This document shows positions 35,529 to 44,367 of a stretch of DNA of 64,000 bases, piece by piece. The DNA is from Vibrio xiamenensis. Its GTDB lineage: Bacteria > Pseudomonadota > Gammaproteobacteria > Enterobacterales > Vibrionaceae. The notes below the pieces were generated by a model. That model saw only the letters and a program-made list of their open reading frames with translations. It was not told the DNA's origin and did no database searches. The stretch lies in NCBI RefSeq assembly GCF_900100015.1, contig NZ_FNDD01000009.1:1-64000 (forward strand). Reading direction: 5' to 3'. Positions within the stretch are counted from its first letter, which is position 1. Every line of letters begins with the position of its first letter. A program made the position numbers and the translations under genes.

Positions 35529-36263
35529 TTAGCTTTTCAGTAAGCGGTTACTCATCTGGTCAATTTCGCTGGCCGATGCCATCACCTTGACCTGCATCTC
35601 GTATTGGCGGGTCAGCGACATCACGCTAATCAGCTCTTCGAGGCTAGAAACGTTGCTCGACTCCAAATAGCCAGATCGCACTTCAACATTCGGGTCAAAA
35701 GCCAACACATCGCCTTGTTTTGAGACAAACAAACCCGTGCTATCAAGCGTCATCTGCTGATTCCCTGGGTTGACCAATTTGAGCGTTTCGATTTGCATTT
35801 CAGCGCCGCCGCCCGGAGGTGTAATGCTGAGCACACCATCCTTCGCGATATTGATGCTTTCAAATTCCGGCACATTGATGACGCCGCCTTCACCCATCAC
35901 TTGGCGTTCGCCCAGCATTAAATTGCCATCGGCGTCGAGGCGAAAGTTACCGGCCCGCGTGTAAAGCTCCTCGGCCTCACCTTGATTACCTTGCACCGCA
36001 AAAAAGCCATTACCGCTTATCTGCACATCCAGAGCTCGGTCGGTGCGAATTTCTGCGCCGCTGGCAAAGTTATTTGATGCCGAGTTGGTGCGCGTGGTCA
36101 CCGACGATTGAAAACCTGAGCCTTCAACCGCCATTGGGCTTGAATGTTCCATCAATGCTTTAAAACCAACGGTATTGGCTTGGGCTAAGTTGTTGGCGCG
36201 TACTTCTTGCGCCAACATCACGCGCTCGGCGCCTTTCGCTGCGGTAAATAAAATTGGATTCAT
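35529..36263 (-). CDS. flgF: Flagellar proximal rod protein FlgF
   Basis: A 244-residue rod protein with the N-terminal EVRANNLAQANTVGFKALME motif and C-terminal GYLESSNVSSLEELISVMSL followed by TRQYEMQVKVMAS. Two bases separate it from flgE. Confidence 0.93.
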   Translation of the reverse strand: MNPILFTAAKGAERVMLAQEVRANNLAQANTVGFKALMEHSSPMAVEGSGFQSSVTTRTNSASNNFASGAEIRTDRALDVQISGNGFFAVQGNQGEAEELYTRAGNFRLDADGNLMLGERQVMGEGGVINVPEFESINIAKDGVLSITPPGGGAEMQIETLKLVNPGNQQMTLDSTGLFVSKQGDVLAFDPNVEVRSGYLESSNVSSLEELISVMSLTRQYEMQVKVMASASEIDQMSNRLLKS

Positions 36264-36265
36264 AC

Positions 36266-37627
36266 TTAAATCGCGTTAAACAGCGCCTGAGTGAGTTGAT
36301 CAGAAGTCGAGATGGTTTTGGTATTGGCTTGGTAGTTACGCTGCGCGGTCATCAAGTTCACCAGTTCAGAGGTCAGGTCAACGTTAGAGCCTTCCAGCGC
36401 ACCTGAAGCCAACTCACCAAACTGACCTGAGCCCGGCACGCCATAGGTTGGCTGGCCTGAACCGTAAGTTTGAGTCCAAGAGGTATTGCTGCTTTGCATC
36501 AACTCTTGTGGTGCATTGAAATTCGCCAGCACCAGTTGACCTTGCAGTAACGACTGACCATTGCTGTAAGTGGCGTAAACCATGCCGTTTTGTTCAACGC
36601 GAATGTCAGCAAACTCACCTGAGGTGTAGCCGTTTGAGCTGTTTTTCGATACCACGAAATTGCTGCCGTATTGACTCAGACCAGAAAGATTCACCGCGAT
36701 GCTCAAATCGCTGGCACCAGCCGCATTGGCATTCACGGTATAACTGCTGGCAGATGTCAGGTTGCCGTTTTCATCAAACGTCACTGGCGTTGTGGTGATG
36801 TTGTCGGCATTACCGTCGACAATCGAGTGGATTTCCCAGCTGTTCGCGCCGGTTTTAACAAAGTATTGGCTTAGAGTGTGCTCATTACCCAGCGAGTCAT
36901 ACACAGGCGTGGTGTAGGAGTTGGTATAGGTATTCACGTTGGCAGGATCAAACGTCACTGGGCTTTGTTCATAGCGAGTCACTGAGGCTAAATCATAAAG
37001 GTTACCCTCGCTGTCCATCGCGTAAGTGCCTGTTGTATCGGACGTACCATCCGCTAAGTAGCTGCCTGAAACTTGCACGTACTCACCATCGGCATTTTGT
37101 ACCCAGTCACCACTGCCACTTACCGTATATTGGGTGTCAATCACATCAGCGCGCGCATCAAGGTTCGATGCAAATTCAATATTTGTGGTCGCTTGCGCAG
37201 GGAGCGATGCGGTATCCACTTGCAGCGCACCGAGCGAACCTTCTAGCAGGTTATTGTTGTTATCAACGGTGTAACCTTGAATTGTACCGCCAGAGTTCGC
37301 GACCAAATAACCGTTAGAATCAAGAGAAAACGCGCCTGAGCGCGTGTAGCTGCGCTGGCCGTTCGACTCTTCAACCACAAAGAAACCGCCGCCAGTTAAG
37401 GCTAAGTCCAACGAGCGTCCGGTACCTGAAATCGACCCGGTTGAATCAAAGTTTTGGCTGATGCCGACCACTTGCACACCACCCGCCTGATTGCCGTTAT
37501 ACACAGAACCAAATTCCGTGCGCGACTCTTTAAAGCCTGTGGTGCCGGTGTTGGCAATGTTATTGGAAATGGTATTCAATTCTTGGTTTGATGCGTTCAA
37601 ACCGCTTAGCGCAATATTAAAACTCAT
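36266..37627 (-). CDS. flgE: Flagellar hook protein FlgE
   Basis: A 453-residue hook subunit. Its termini hold the axial motifs (NELNTISNNIANTGTTGFKE-like ELNTISNNIANTGTTGFKES; ALEGSNVDLTSELVNLMTAQ; RNYQANTKTISTSDQL). The middle is rich in Ser, Thr, Gly and Asn, typical of surface-exposed hook domains. Length similar to enteric hooks plus a small insert. Confidence 0.96.
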   Translation of the reverse strand: MSFNIALSGLNASNQELNTISNNIANTGTTGFKESRTEFGSVYNGNQAGGVQVVGISQNFDSTGSISGTGRSLDLALTGGGFFVVEESNGQRSYTRSGAFSLDSNGYLVANSGGTIQGYTVDNNNNLLEGSLGALQVDTASLPAQATTNIEFASNLDARADVIDTQYTVSGSGDWVQNADGEYVQVSGSYLADGTSDTTGTYAMDSEGNLYDLASVTRYEQSPVTFDPANVNTYTNSYTTPVYDSLGNEHTLSQYFVKTGANSWEIHSIVDGNADNITTTPVTFDENGNLTSASSYTVNANAAGASDLSIAVNLSGLSQYGSNFVVSKNSSNGYTSGEFADIRVEQNGMVYATYSNGQSLLQGQLVLANFNAPQELMQSSNTSWTQTYGSGQPTYGVPGSGQFGELASGALEGSNVDLTSELVNLMTAQRNYQANTKTISTSDQLTQALFNAI

Positions 37628-37639
37628 TGTTATTATTCC

Positions 37640-38329
37640 TTAGCTACTGGCTTTTTGGCCAAAAGACGCAATTTCATAAAACGGTACTTCGCCCACTCCA
37701 TCAATGGTCACCACACTGGCGCCACCGGTTGAAGGAATCGAGACCGTCTGCACATAACCGTTGACAGTGATGCTTGGGTCATAGTCCTGACCTTCATCAA
37801 GCACCACATTAAGGGTGTAAGTGCCATTAAGACCCAGCGCGGCTGAGTCGAGTGAAAAGTCCACATTGCCCGCTGGTTGGCTGCCTAGCGGAATACTCGT
37901 GACATTGCCAGCTTCATCCACCAGCTCTAGGGTCACCGTGTTTGAAGATGCGGTCAGCTCTATTGAACCGCTGTACACCGATTCACCATCAGCGGTGATA
38001 GCATCGGTGCGCACCGCCACTTGTTGACCAACCAAATCGGCGGTGGTCAACACTTGCAAGTTATCCATCATGATCGCGTTGTTATTAAGCAAGGTGACCA
38101 TATTCTCGGTACTTTGTACTTGGGCAAACTGAGCAAGCTGCGACACATATTCCGTGCCATCCGATGGATTGAGCGGGTCTTGGTTTTGCACCTGCGCCAC
38201 CATCAAGGTGATGAATTCGTTATACAAAGAGTCGGCACTGTTGGCGTTAGTGGTTGCGGTATCAGTGGTTGATGCCGACACCACAGAAACGCTGCTATCA
38301 GCGCCGGATACAGTAGAAACGCTGCTCAT
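37640..38329 (-). CDS. flgD: Flagellar hook cap protein FlgD
   Basis: A 229-residue hook-assembly scaffold. The N-terminal FITLMVAQVQNQDPLNPSDG and TEYVSQLAQFAQVQSTENM motifs are the FlgD signature; the C-terminal half would be the Ig-like cap domain. Ser/Thr-rich N-terminus serves as the export signal. Confidence 0.94.
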   Translation of the reverse strand: MSSVSTVSGADSSVSVVSASTTDTATTNANSADSLYNEFITLMVAQVQNQDPLNPSDGTEYVSQLAQFAQVQSTENMVTLLNNNAIMMDNLQVLTTADLVGQQVAVRTDAITADGESVYSGSIELTASSNTVTLELVDEAGNVTSIPLGSQPAGNVDFSLDSAALGLNGTYTLNVVLDEGQDYDPSITVNGYVQTVSIPSTGGASVVTIDGVGEVPFYEIASFGQKASS

Positions 38330-38755
38330 CTAGATCTCCCAAATTCTCATCAGCGACTGCTGCATCGATTTCACGTTAGTCATCACTTCCACGTTGGCTT
38401 CAAAACTGCGTGTCGATGACATCATGTCCGCCATTTCATTCACCACATTAATGCCGGTGTGGTATACGTATCCTTGCTCATTCGCTAGCGGGTTCCCCGG
38501 TTCATAGCGGCTTTGCGTCATACCATCAATCTCCACCACATCGGCGATCTTGACGGGCACCAAACCTTGCTGAGCCGCATCAGTAGACAGTGAGTTAAAT
38601 ACCGATGAGAACACGGGTTTAAGCGGCTTATAGACATCGTTTGGGTTACTTGCCACCGAATCCGCGTTGGCTAAGTTACTTGAAATCGTATTGAGCCGAA
38701 TGGTTTGCGCGGTCATCGCCGAGCCCGATGTTTCAAAAATGCCTGAAAATGACAT
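38330..38755 (-). CDS. flgC: Flagellar proximal rod protein FlgC
   Basis: A 141-residue rod protein. The N-terminal IRLNTISSNLANADSVAS and C-terminal VVNEMADMMSSTRSFEANVE motifs identify it. It starts directly after the flgD gene boundary in the canonical flgB-flgC-flgD order. Confidence 0.94.
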   Translation of the reverse strand: MSFSGIFETSGSAMTAQTIRLNTISSNLANADSVASNPNDVYKPLKPVFSSVFNSLSTDAAQQGLVPVKIADVVEIDGMTQSRYEPGNPLANEQGYVYHTGINVVNEMADMMSSTRSFEANVEVMTNVKSMQQSLMRIWEI

Positions 38756-38766
38756 AACTACCTTTC

Positions 38767-38837
38767 TTATTGACCTTTAATTGTTGTTATCGATCTTTAG
38801 CTGTTATTGACCTTGAACGGCTATTGACCTTCAATCG
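38767..38837. repeat. Four imperfect tandem repeats between flgB and flgC
   Basis: Units beginning TTATTGACC, TTATCGATC, TTATTGACC and CTATTGACC start at 38767, 38787, 38804 and 38821 (spacings 20, 17, 17). The last unit is the 3' end of flgB. On the minus strand each unit reads GGTCAATA, so the final codons and stop of flgB are repeated into the intergenic spacer. Confidence 0.6.
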
Positions 38838-39168
38838 CTCGCTTAAGCCCAGAGACTTTGGCTTTCAAAAACTGCAGGCTTTGCTGATACTCCATGCTGT
38901 TTTGGGCAAAACGGGCTTGCTCAGAATGCAGTTCAACCGTGTTGCCATCACGCGTGCGTTGAACCGGAATTCGATACAGAGAATCCGTCTCCAACGTAAG
39001 CGAGCGGTCGCTGGAAACGCTGGACATCACAGCGTTAAACGTCAGGTCCTTAGCCTTGTAGTTTGGGGTATCCACATTGGCGATGTTGGAAGCCAGCACG
39101 GCAGTACGCTCAGTGCGGTATTGCAACATCATCGGGTGAACGCCCAAGGCATCATCTAAATTAATCAT
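38821..39168 (-). CDS. flgB: Flagellar rod protein FlgB
   Basis: A 115-residue proximal rod protein. The motif RTAVLASNIANVDTPNYKAK near residue 22-41 is the FlgB signature. It is the first gene of the long minus-strand flagellar block, divergent from fliM across 305 bases. A set of short tandem repeats begins at its stop codon. Confidence 0.94.
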   Translation of the reverse strand: MINLDDALGVHPMMLQYRTERTAVLASNIANVDTPNYKAKDLTFNAVMSSVSSDRSLTLETDSLYRIPVQRTRDGNTVELHSEQARFAQNSMEYQQSLQFLKAKVSGLKRAIEGQ

Positions 39169-39473
39169 AGGGTTATGAATTCATTGTCCGGTTCAACTTT
39201 CCTATTCTGTTAAAGAGGAAAAGAATTATTTCTATTTAGGTTTTTATGAAAAAAGAAAACATGACTCTTTCCAAGTGAAGCCATTATAAATAACCTAACT
39301 ATTTATCCATGTAGGAATAAACCGAAACACTTGACTTCCATTTCTTCAAATATTTAAAAATGAAATTAAATCCAAATATATCCATTGTTATATTTGAACC
39401 AAACACAAGCCTATGTATAATCCTCCAACTTCTTACCCAAGCCGATATTTAATTTTATTCTGTGGAGATAATA
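39169..39473. promoter_or_regulatory. Divergent flgB-fliM regulatory region
   Basis: This 305-base AT-rich gap must carry the promoters of the flgB operon (minus) and fliM operon (plus), probably the early-gene promoters of the system. I see no convincing sigma-54 element. A GCCGATAT box at 39441-39448 resembles a sigma-28 -10 element but lacks a TAAA partner at the proper distance. Confidence 0.35.
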
Positions 39474-40226
39474 ATGCGTTCAATCGCCATCACCGACATT
39501 GGTAACCCGCGCGTTAAAGTCGCTAATGAAATTATCGATTCCATTCAATCAAAAAACATAAAAATCAAAGAGATAATTGAAAGTCATCTCAATAAAACAC
39601 AAGCAAAAATCCTCGTAAATGAGTGTGAGAGCTTAGTGGATGGTGTGTTTATTTCCACACTCAACATTGACGAGATAGGTGACATTTCATTTGCGATGAA
39701 CAATATCTGTCTCGATAATGTATTCTGCGAACACCTCAATATTCCTACAAATAATTCAAATAATGAAAGAAATATTACCGAGTCGCATAGGAATTTTCTG
39801 AACAAGCTAGGAAATAAATTAATCGAACTATTTATCGATGATAAAAAAATTACCATTAAGAAAAGCAACGAGCTTTCAACTAATAAAATAGTATTAGAAC
39901 TTTGTTTTTCTTTTCCTAATAACGAATATCAACTGTTTATTATTATCAGCGAAAACGTTTGCCATCATTACGCCGAAATATTTCAACCACACTCAACATT
40001 TTCCGCGCCGCAAGTCATGCAGTGTCTTGACGCCGTCCCCTTTGATCTTAATGCGGTATTAATGAGTGGTGAATTGGCGATCAGTGCTTTGGATAACGTG
40101 CGTATTGGCGATGTTATTGAGCTGAAAAAACATGACCTTATCGATGTAAAAGTCGGGCCAAAAAGTGTGTTTAAGGGCCAACTTATCGTCGCTGAGGATA
40201 ACCAACTTGGAGTGAAATATGAGTGA
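39474..40226 (+). CDS. fliM: Divergent, short flagellar motor switch protein FliM
   Basis: A 250-residue C-ring protein, against about 330-350 in typical FliM. Only the C-terminal SpoA domain (about 175-250; LSGELAISALDNVRIGDVIE-like MSGELAISALDNVRIGDVIE, then GQLIVAEDNQLGVKY) is clearly conserved. The N-terminal EIDALL-type CheY-binding motif is missing and no GGxG motif is visible in the middle. The first 180 codons are much richer in A/T and Lys/Asn/Ile codons than the neighbours. The start is the ATG at 39474 with TGGAG seven bases upstream. It overlaps fliN by eight bases, which supports the call. Confidence 0.8.
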   Translation: MRSIAITDIGNPRVKVANEIIDSIQSKNIKIKEIIESHLNKTQAKILVNECESLVDGVFISTLNIDEIGDISFAMNNICLDNVFCEHLNIPTNNSNNERNITESHRNFLNKLGNKLIELFIDDKKITIKKSNELSTNKIVLELCFSFPNNEYQLFIIISENVCHHYAEIFQPHSTFSAPQVMQCLDAVPFDLNAVLMSGELAISALDNVRIGDVIELKKHDLIDVKVGPKSVFKGQLIVAEDNQLGVKYE

Positions 40227-40584
40227 TTTAGACCAACTAGACGACCTAGACCTATTGGATGACGACTTGGCGTTTGATGATGACCCGATTACGCCTGTTG
40301 CGGCGCAAAGCACACCGCAAAGTCAGCCTCAAGGTAAACCAAGCGTCGGCATGATCCGTGATATTCCTGTTGAAGTGACGGTTGAAGTATCAAGACGCAG
40401 CCTTGCCCTTAAGGAATTGATGGCGATTGAACCATCGAGCGTGATTATGCTCGACAAGCAAGAAGGCGAACCTGTAGACATCAAAATCAATGGCGTTCTA
40501 TTTGGCACTGGCAATATCATCGCCCAAAACGGCAAATACGGCGTGCAAGTTCTGTCGCTGGTCGATAATGACCATCATGAGTAA
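40219..40584 (+). CDS. fliN: Flagellar motor switch protein FliN
   Basis: A 121-residue C-ring protein. Residues 1-45 are acidic (Asp/Leu-rich); residues 45-118 form the SpoA domain (IPVEVTVEVSRRSLALKELM, PVDIKINGVLFGTGNIIAQN, GKYGVQVLSLV). FliN also holds FliH at the export gate in standard systems, so the absence of a local FliH is notable. It is translationally coupled to fliM. Confidence 0.92.
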   Translation: MSDLDQLDDLDLLDDDLAFDDDPITPVAAQSTPQSQPQGKPSVGMIRDIPVEVTVEVSRRSLALKELMAIEPSSVIMLDKQEGEPVDIKINGVLFGTGNIIAQNGKYGVQVLSLVDNDHHE

Positions 40585-40592
40585 CCACAACC

Positions 40593-41345
40593 ATGACTAA
40601 AGCGCGATTGGGCTGGCTCAGTGCCATCCTGCTGATACTGCTACCGAGCGTGTGCGTTGCGGCGCAAGACTTAAGCGTGTTTACGGTTACGGACCCAAGT
40701 GGTGAGAGCGAATATTCGGTCAAACTGCAGATCCTAATCCTGATGACCATGCTGAGCTTTATTCCAGCATTCCTCATCATGTGCACCTGTTTTACTCGGA
40801 TTATCATCGTACTTGGCGTACTGCGCCAAGCGCTTGGTTTACAGCAATCACCGCCCAACCAAGTTTTGGTTGGCATTGCACTGGTGTTTAGCCTGCTTAT
40901 CATGCGCCCAATTTGGACCGATATTTACGACAACGCGTACAAGCCGTACAGCGAGGAAAAACTCACGCTGGTTGAAGCGCTGGAAACCGCAAGCGTACCG
41001 CTGCGCCAATACATGCTCGACCAGACTCAAGTACAAACCCTAGAGCAAGTCACCAAAATCGCCAAAGAGCCAATGGCTGAAAAAGACGAAGACATTCCAT
41101 TTTTGATTTTGCTGCCTGCCTATGTGCTGAGTGAGCTGAAAATTGCGTTTCAAATCGGCTTTATGGTGTTTTTGCCATTTTTGGTCATTGACCTGGTTGT
41201 CGCCTCAGTATTGATGTCGATGGGTATGATGATGCTCTCGCCGCTGATTGTATCTCTGCCGTTTAAGCTACTGCTATTTGTGGTGGTCGATGGCTGGGGC
41301 ATGCTGATGGGTAGCCTATCGCAAAGTTTCTGGATAGGAGGCTAA
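40593..41345 (+). CDS. fliP: Flagellar export gate protein FliP
   Basis: A 250-residue export-pore protein. It has a cleavable signal peptide (to about CVAA, residue 24) and the family motifs TRIIIVLGVLRQALGLQQSP (near 68-87) and PFLVIDLVVASVLMSMGMMM (near 192-211). Forms the FliP5FliQ4FliR1 pore in the MS ring. Typical length. Confidence 0.96.
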   Translation: MTKARLGWLSAILLILLPSVCVAAQDLSVFTVTDPSGESEYSVKLQILILMTMLSFIPAFLIMCTCFTRIIIVLGVLRQALGLQQSPPNQVLVGIALVFSLLIMRPIWTDIYDNAYKPYSEEKLTLVEALETASVPLRQYMLDQTQVQTLEQVTKIAKEPMAEKDEDIPFLILLPAYVLSELKIAFQIGFMVFLPFLVIDLVVASVLMSMGMMMLSPLIVSLPFKLLLFVVVDGWGMLMGSLSQSFWIGG

Positions 41346-41346
41346 C

Positions 41347-41616
41347 ATGAGCCCAGAAATGTCGGTTACGCTGGTTGGTAAAGCGCTGTGGGTAATTTTA
41401 TCTATGGTGTCCGTCCTGATTGTGCCAAGCCTAGTTGTCGGTCTGGTGGTGGCGATTTTCCAAGCGGTTACCCAGGTCAATGAGCAGACGCTGAGCTTTT
41501 TCCCGCGCCTGATCATTACCATGTGCACGCTGATTTTTGCAGGCCACTGGCTACTGACTCAAGTCTCTGAATTTTTTGAATACATTTTTTATACCGTGCC
41601 GACCTTGTCGCAGTAA
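41347..41616 (+). CDS. fliQ: Flagellar export gate protein FliQ
   Basis: An 89-residue protein with two membrane helices (about 14-38 and 52-72) and the typical motif FQAVTQVNEQTLSFFPRL. One base separates it from fliP. Confidence 0.94.
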   Translation: MSPEMSVTLVGKALWVILSMVSVLIVPSLVVGLVVAIFQAVTQVNEQTLSFFPRLIITMCTLIFAGHWLLTQVSEFFEYIFYTVPTLSQ

Positions 41617-41633
41617 CCTTCAAGGCTCATAAC

Positions 41634-42407
41634 ATGGATATCAGCTTTACACAACTGACCGAGTGGATGGGCATCGTTTGGTGGCCATTCATGCGCTTTG
41701 CCGGATTTTTTATGCTGGCGCCATTTTTCGGTGACAACAAAATTCCGGTGATGGTCAGGTTGTTGCTGGCTTGGTGGTTCGCTATTTTGTGCAGTGGCAT
41801 GGTCGGCGATGTCCCCTCATTCAATCCGTTCTCAGTTGAAGCGGTATTGTTTTCCTTTTATCAACTGAGCTTTGGGCTGATTCTAGGTTTAGCTGTCGTA
41901 CTGTTTATGACCATTTTCACCCTCGCTGGACAAGCCATTTCGATTCAGATGGGCCTATCGATGGCCGTGATGAACGACCCAAGTAACGGTGTCAGCATCG
42001 CCATCATTGGCCGGCTATTTTCCATCACCTCGATGTTGGTGTTTTTATCACTCGACGCCCATTTAGTGGTGTTGGACATTTTTGCCGACAGCTTTCGTTT
42101 TTGGCCGATGAGCACCCCCTACCCGTTTGAAAGCATTCAATATTTGATCACTATGGCGGGCTGGATGTTCTCTTCTGCTTTAGTGGTTGCGATACCCGCA
42201 ATCATCACCATGCTGCTCAGTAACCTGACATTTGGTTTTATGAACCGTGTCGCCCCTGCGCTTAACGTATTTGCGCTGGGTTTCCCAATGACCATGATGC
42301 TTGGTTTGGTAGCATTGCTGATTTCCACATTTGGCGTCGGCGATATCTTTTTTGATTTGATGACCGAGCTTAGCGATCATCTAAACCAGTTATTGAGGTT
42401 GGCATGA
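41634..42407 (+). CDS. fliR: Flagellar export gate protein FliR
   Basis: A 257-residue membrane protein with about five to six hydrophobic segments; the WWPFMRFAGFFMLAPFFGDN start and FGFMNRVAPALNVFALGFPM near residue 200-219 are FliR signatures. It overlaps flhB by four bases (ATGA). Confidence 0.94.
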   Translation: MDISFTQLTEWMGIVWWPFMRFAGFFMLAPFFGDNKIPVMVRLLLAWWFAILCSGMVGDVPSFNPFSVEAVLFSFYQLSFGLILGLAVVLFMTIFTLAGQAISIQMGLSMAVMNDPSNGVSIAIIGRLFSITSMLVFLSLDAHLVVLDIFADSFRFWPMSTPYPFESIQYLITMAGWMFSSALVVAIPAIITMLLSNLTFGFMNRVAPALNVFALGFPMTMMLGLVALLISTFGVGDIFFDLMTELSDHLNQLLRLA

Positions 42408-43522
42408 GTAGCGGAGATAAAACCGAACAGGCCAGTAGCCAGAAACTTGATAAGGCCAAAAAGCAGGGCCAGATTGCGCGCGCCAAAGAGTTTTCCACGA
42501 CTATCGTGCTGATTGTCTGCACCTGTTATTTCTACGTTTACGGTGGCGAGCTAAAAACCGCCATCGTCAACCTGTTTGAAGTGGCCTATCACTTTGATGC
42601 AAAAAGCCTAAGCGACCAAAAACATACTCTGAATCTGATTGGCCATGCGCTGTTTATTCTGGTAAAAACGTTCGCCCCATTAATGCTGTTTCAAGTGTTA
42701 GCGGCGACCATTTCCAGCAGCGTTTTGGGCGGGTTAAACTTTAATCTCAGTTTGATTGCACCCAAGTTTTCTAAGATCAACCCACTGGCAGGGCTTAAGC
42801 GCATTTACTCCAAACAAACCGTGGTCGAGTTTATTAAAAACCTGCTTAAAATCGCGATCATCTTCGCCATTCTCTATTGGTTTTTATGCAGCAATATGGG
42901 CACACTTGGCGGGCTGGTACGTGCCTCTTTTGATACCGTGGCTGACGTCTCTCTTGGCTTCTTATTTAACATGCTGGTGATGTTGATAAGCGTCGCGGTT
43001 GTGTTTGGTATTCTCGATATTCCTTATCAGAAGATGACCTTTGGTAAACAGATGATGATGACCAAAGATGAAGTAAAACAAGAGCACAAAGATCAGGAAG
43101 GTCGTCCGGAAATCAAATCGCGCATTCGTCAAATTCAGATGCAAAACGCGCGGCGGTCTGCCTCTGCAACCGTGCCAAGTGCCGATGTGGTATTGATGAA
43201 CCCAACCCACTACGCAGTGGCATTAAAATACGATATCGCCAAAGCTGACGCGCCATTTGTGGTCGCTAAGGGCAAAAACGAAGTGGCGTTTTACATTCGC
43301 TCACTGGCGGATAAACATCAAATTGAAGTACTCGAAGTTCCGGATTTAACCCGCTCGATTTATCACACTACGCAAGTCAACCAAATGGTGCCGAATCAAC
43401 TGTTTGTCGCGGTCGCGCACATTCTCAAATATGTCCAACAACTTCAAGCTTGGAAGAGCGGACAACAAATTCGCCCAACTTCCCTACCAAGCTTTACCAT
43501 TCCTAAAGAGCTGCGCTACTAG
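42404..43522 (+). CDS. flhB: Flagellar export switch protein FlhB
   Basis: A 372-residue export-gate protein. Four membrane segments (about 30-50, 85-110, 145-165, 180-205) are followed by a cytoplasmic domain with the NPTH self-cleavage site at residues 266-269. The N-terminus GDKTEQASSQKLDKAKKQGQ is classic. FlhB works with FliK in hook-length switching. It ends the plus-strand block. Confidence 0.96.
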   Translation: MSSGDKTEQASSQKLDKAKKQGQIARAKEFSTTIVLIVCTCYFYVYGGELKTAIVNLFEVAYHFDAKSLSDQKHTLNLIGHALFILVKTFAPLMLFQVLAATISSSVLGGLNFNLSLIAPKFSKINPLAGLKRIYSKQTVVEFIKNLLKIAIIFAILYWFLCSNMGTLGGLVRASFDTVADVSLGFLFNMLVMLISVAVVFGILDIPYQKMTFGKQMMMTKDEVKQEHKDQEGRPEIKSRIRQIQMQNARRSASATVPSADVVLMNPTHYAVALKYDIAKADAPFVVAKGKNEVAFYIRSLADKHQIEVLEVPDLTRSIYHTTQVNQMVPNQLFVAVAHILKYVQQLQAWKSGQQIRPTSLPSFTIPKELRY

Positions 43523-43627
43523 GTAGGCAAAAGTGCAGGGTTTAATTGCCGTAAAATTCAAACGCTTCGTCTTGCACATACTGCCCGCCAGTAAGCGCTG
43601 AGTTAGCAACCAGATATCCCAAATAGC

Positions 43628-43652
43628 AAAAAGCCAGCACGACGCTGGCTTT
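43628..43652. terminator. Bidirectional terminator after flhB
   Basis: The stem AAGCCAGC / GCTGGCTT with an ACGAC loop is flanked by A and T runs, between the convergent flhB and parM-partner genes. Confidence 0.8.
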
Positions 43653-43716
43653 ATGACTTTTCGCAAATCCATAGCAAGAAACAAGTTTAACGCATCACTA
43701 AGCCGTCTCGCTGTAT

Positions 43717-44367
43717 TTAAAACAACCCTTTGCTCTTGGCACGTTTAACGCTTTCAAGGCGCTGCTCAACGGTTGCTGGCTTATTTTCTCGCGAAACGAG
43801 AGGTGCTGTGCTTGGCGCATCATCGAGCTTACGGCTTAGCTCGGCGATAAGTCTATTTTGCTGCTCCACCAACTGTTTCAGCTCTGCAATCTGCTGTTGC
43901 TGTTTAACCAGAGTCGCAAGTTGCTGCGCTATCGCTTCAAACTGCGCAGCTGCTGGCGCATCACTTTGCGCCGACTCAGGTTGGTGAGTTAAACCTTGCT
44001 TAAGCGCTCGTGTAACAGCATCTTCAAGCTTCTCAGCGAGATCGCTATCGTCAGATGGCTGAACTTGGATCTGATGGGCTTTAAGAATGTCGAGCAAGGT
44101 CGCGCTGCTGACGGAGTCTTGCGCCAAAGCCGCTGCGATACTTTTCGCCAGCTCCGGCTTTAAATCGTGCAGGTACAGGCCACTTAAGTAAATGTCTTTA
44201 TGAATATGCACGAGCTGATGCAATTCCATCGCCGCCGCTGAGTCAACCGCCAACGCTTTACGTCGATTCGACCAACCCAGCATGGTTTGATAGGCGTGAT
44301 GATCCGCCGCCGATTGAGTGGGGTCAAGATACAGCGCCAGCGACACTTTCTTAAAGCGACTACTCAT
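43717..44367 (-). CDS. Putative partner of ParM-like actin (StbB/ParR-like position)
   Basis: A 216-residue soluble protein. Residues 1-130 are helical and contain YQTMLGWSNRRKALAVDS and LDILKAHQIQVQPSDDSDLA; residues 135-190 form a Gln/Leu/Glu coiled coil (VKQQQQIAELKQLVEQQNRL). The C-terminus is basic (RLESVKRAKSKGLF). It overlaps the actin gene by eight bases and is the second gene of the pair, the place of the DNA-binding adaptor in parMR/stbAB operons. I do not see a clear ribbon-helix-helix, so adaptor function is inferred. Confidence 0.65.
   Translation of the reverse strand: MSSRFKKVSLALYLDPTQSAADHHAYQTMLGWSNRRKALAVDSAAAMELHQLVHIHKDIYLSGLYLHDLKPELAKSIAAALAQDSVSSATLLDILKAHQIQVQPSDDSDLAEKLEDAVTRALKQGLTHQPESAQSDAPAAAQFEAIAQQLATLVKQQQQIAELKQLVEQQNRLIAELSRKLDDAPSTAPLVSRENKPATVEQRLESVKRAKSKGLF

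Noticed and set aside
39441..39448. GCCGATAT box upstream of fliM.
   Set aside because: It fits the sigma-28 -10 element, but the -35 position reads CCTC; fliM is also an early gene.
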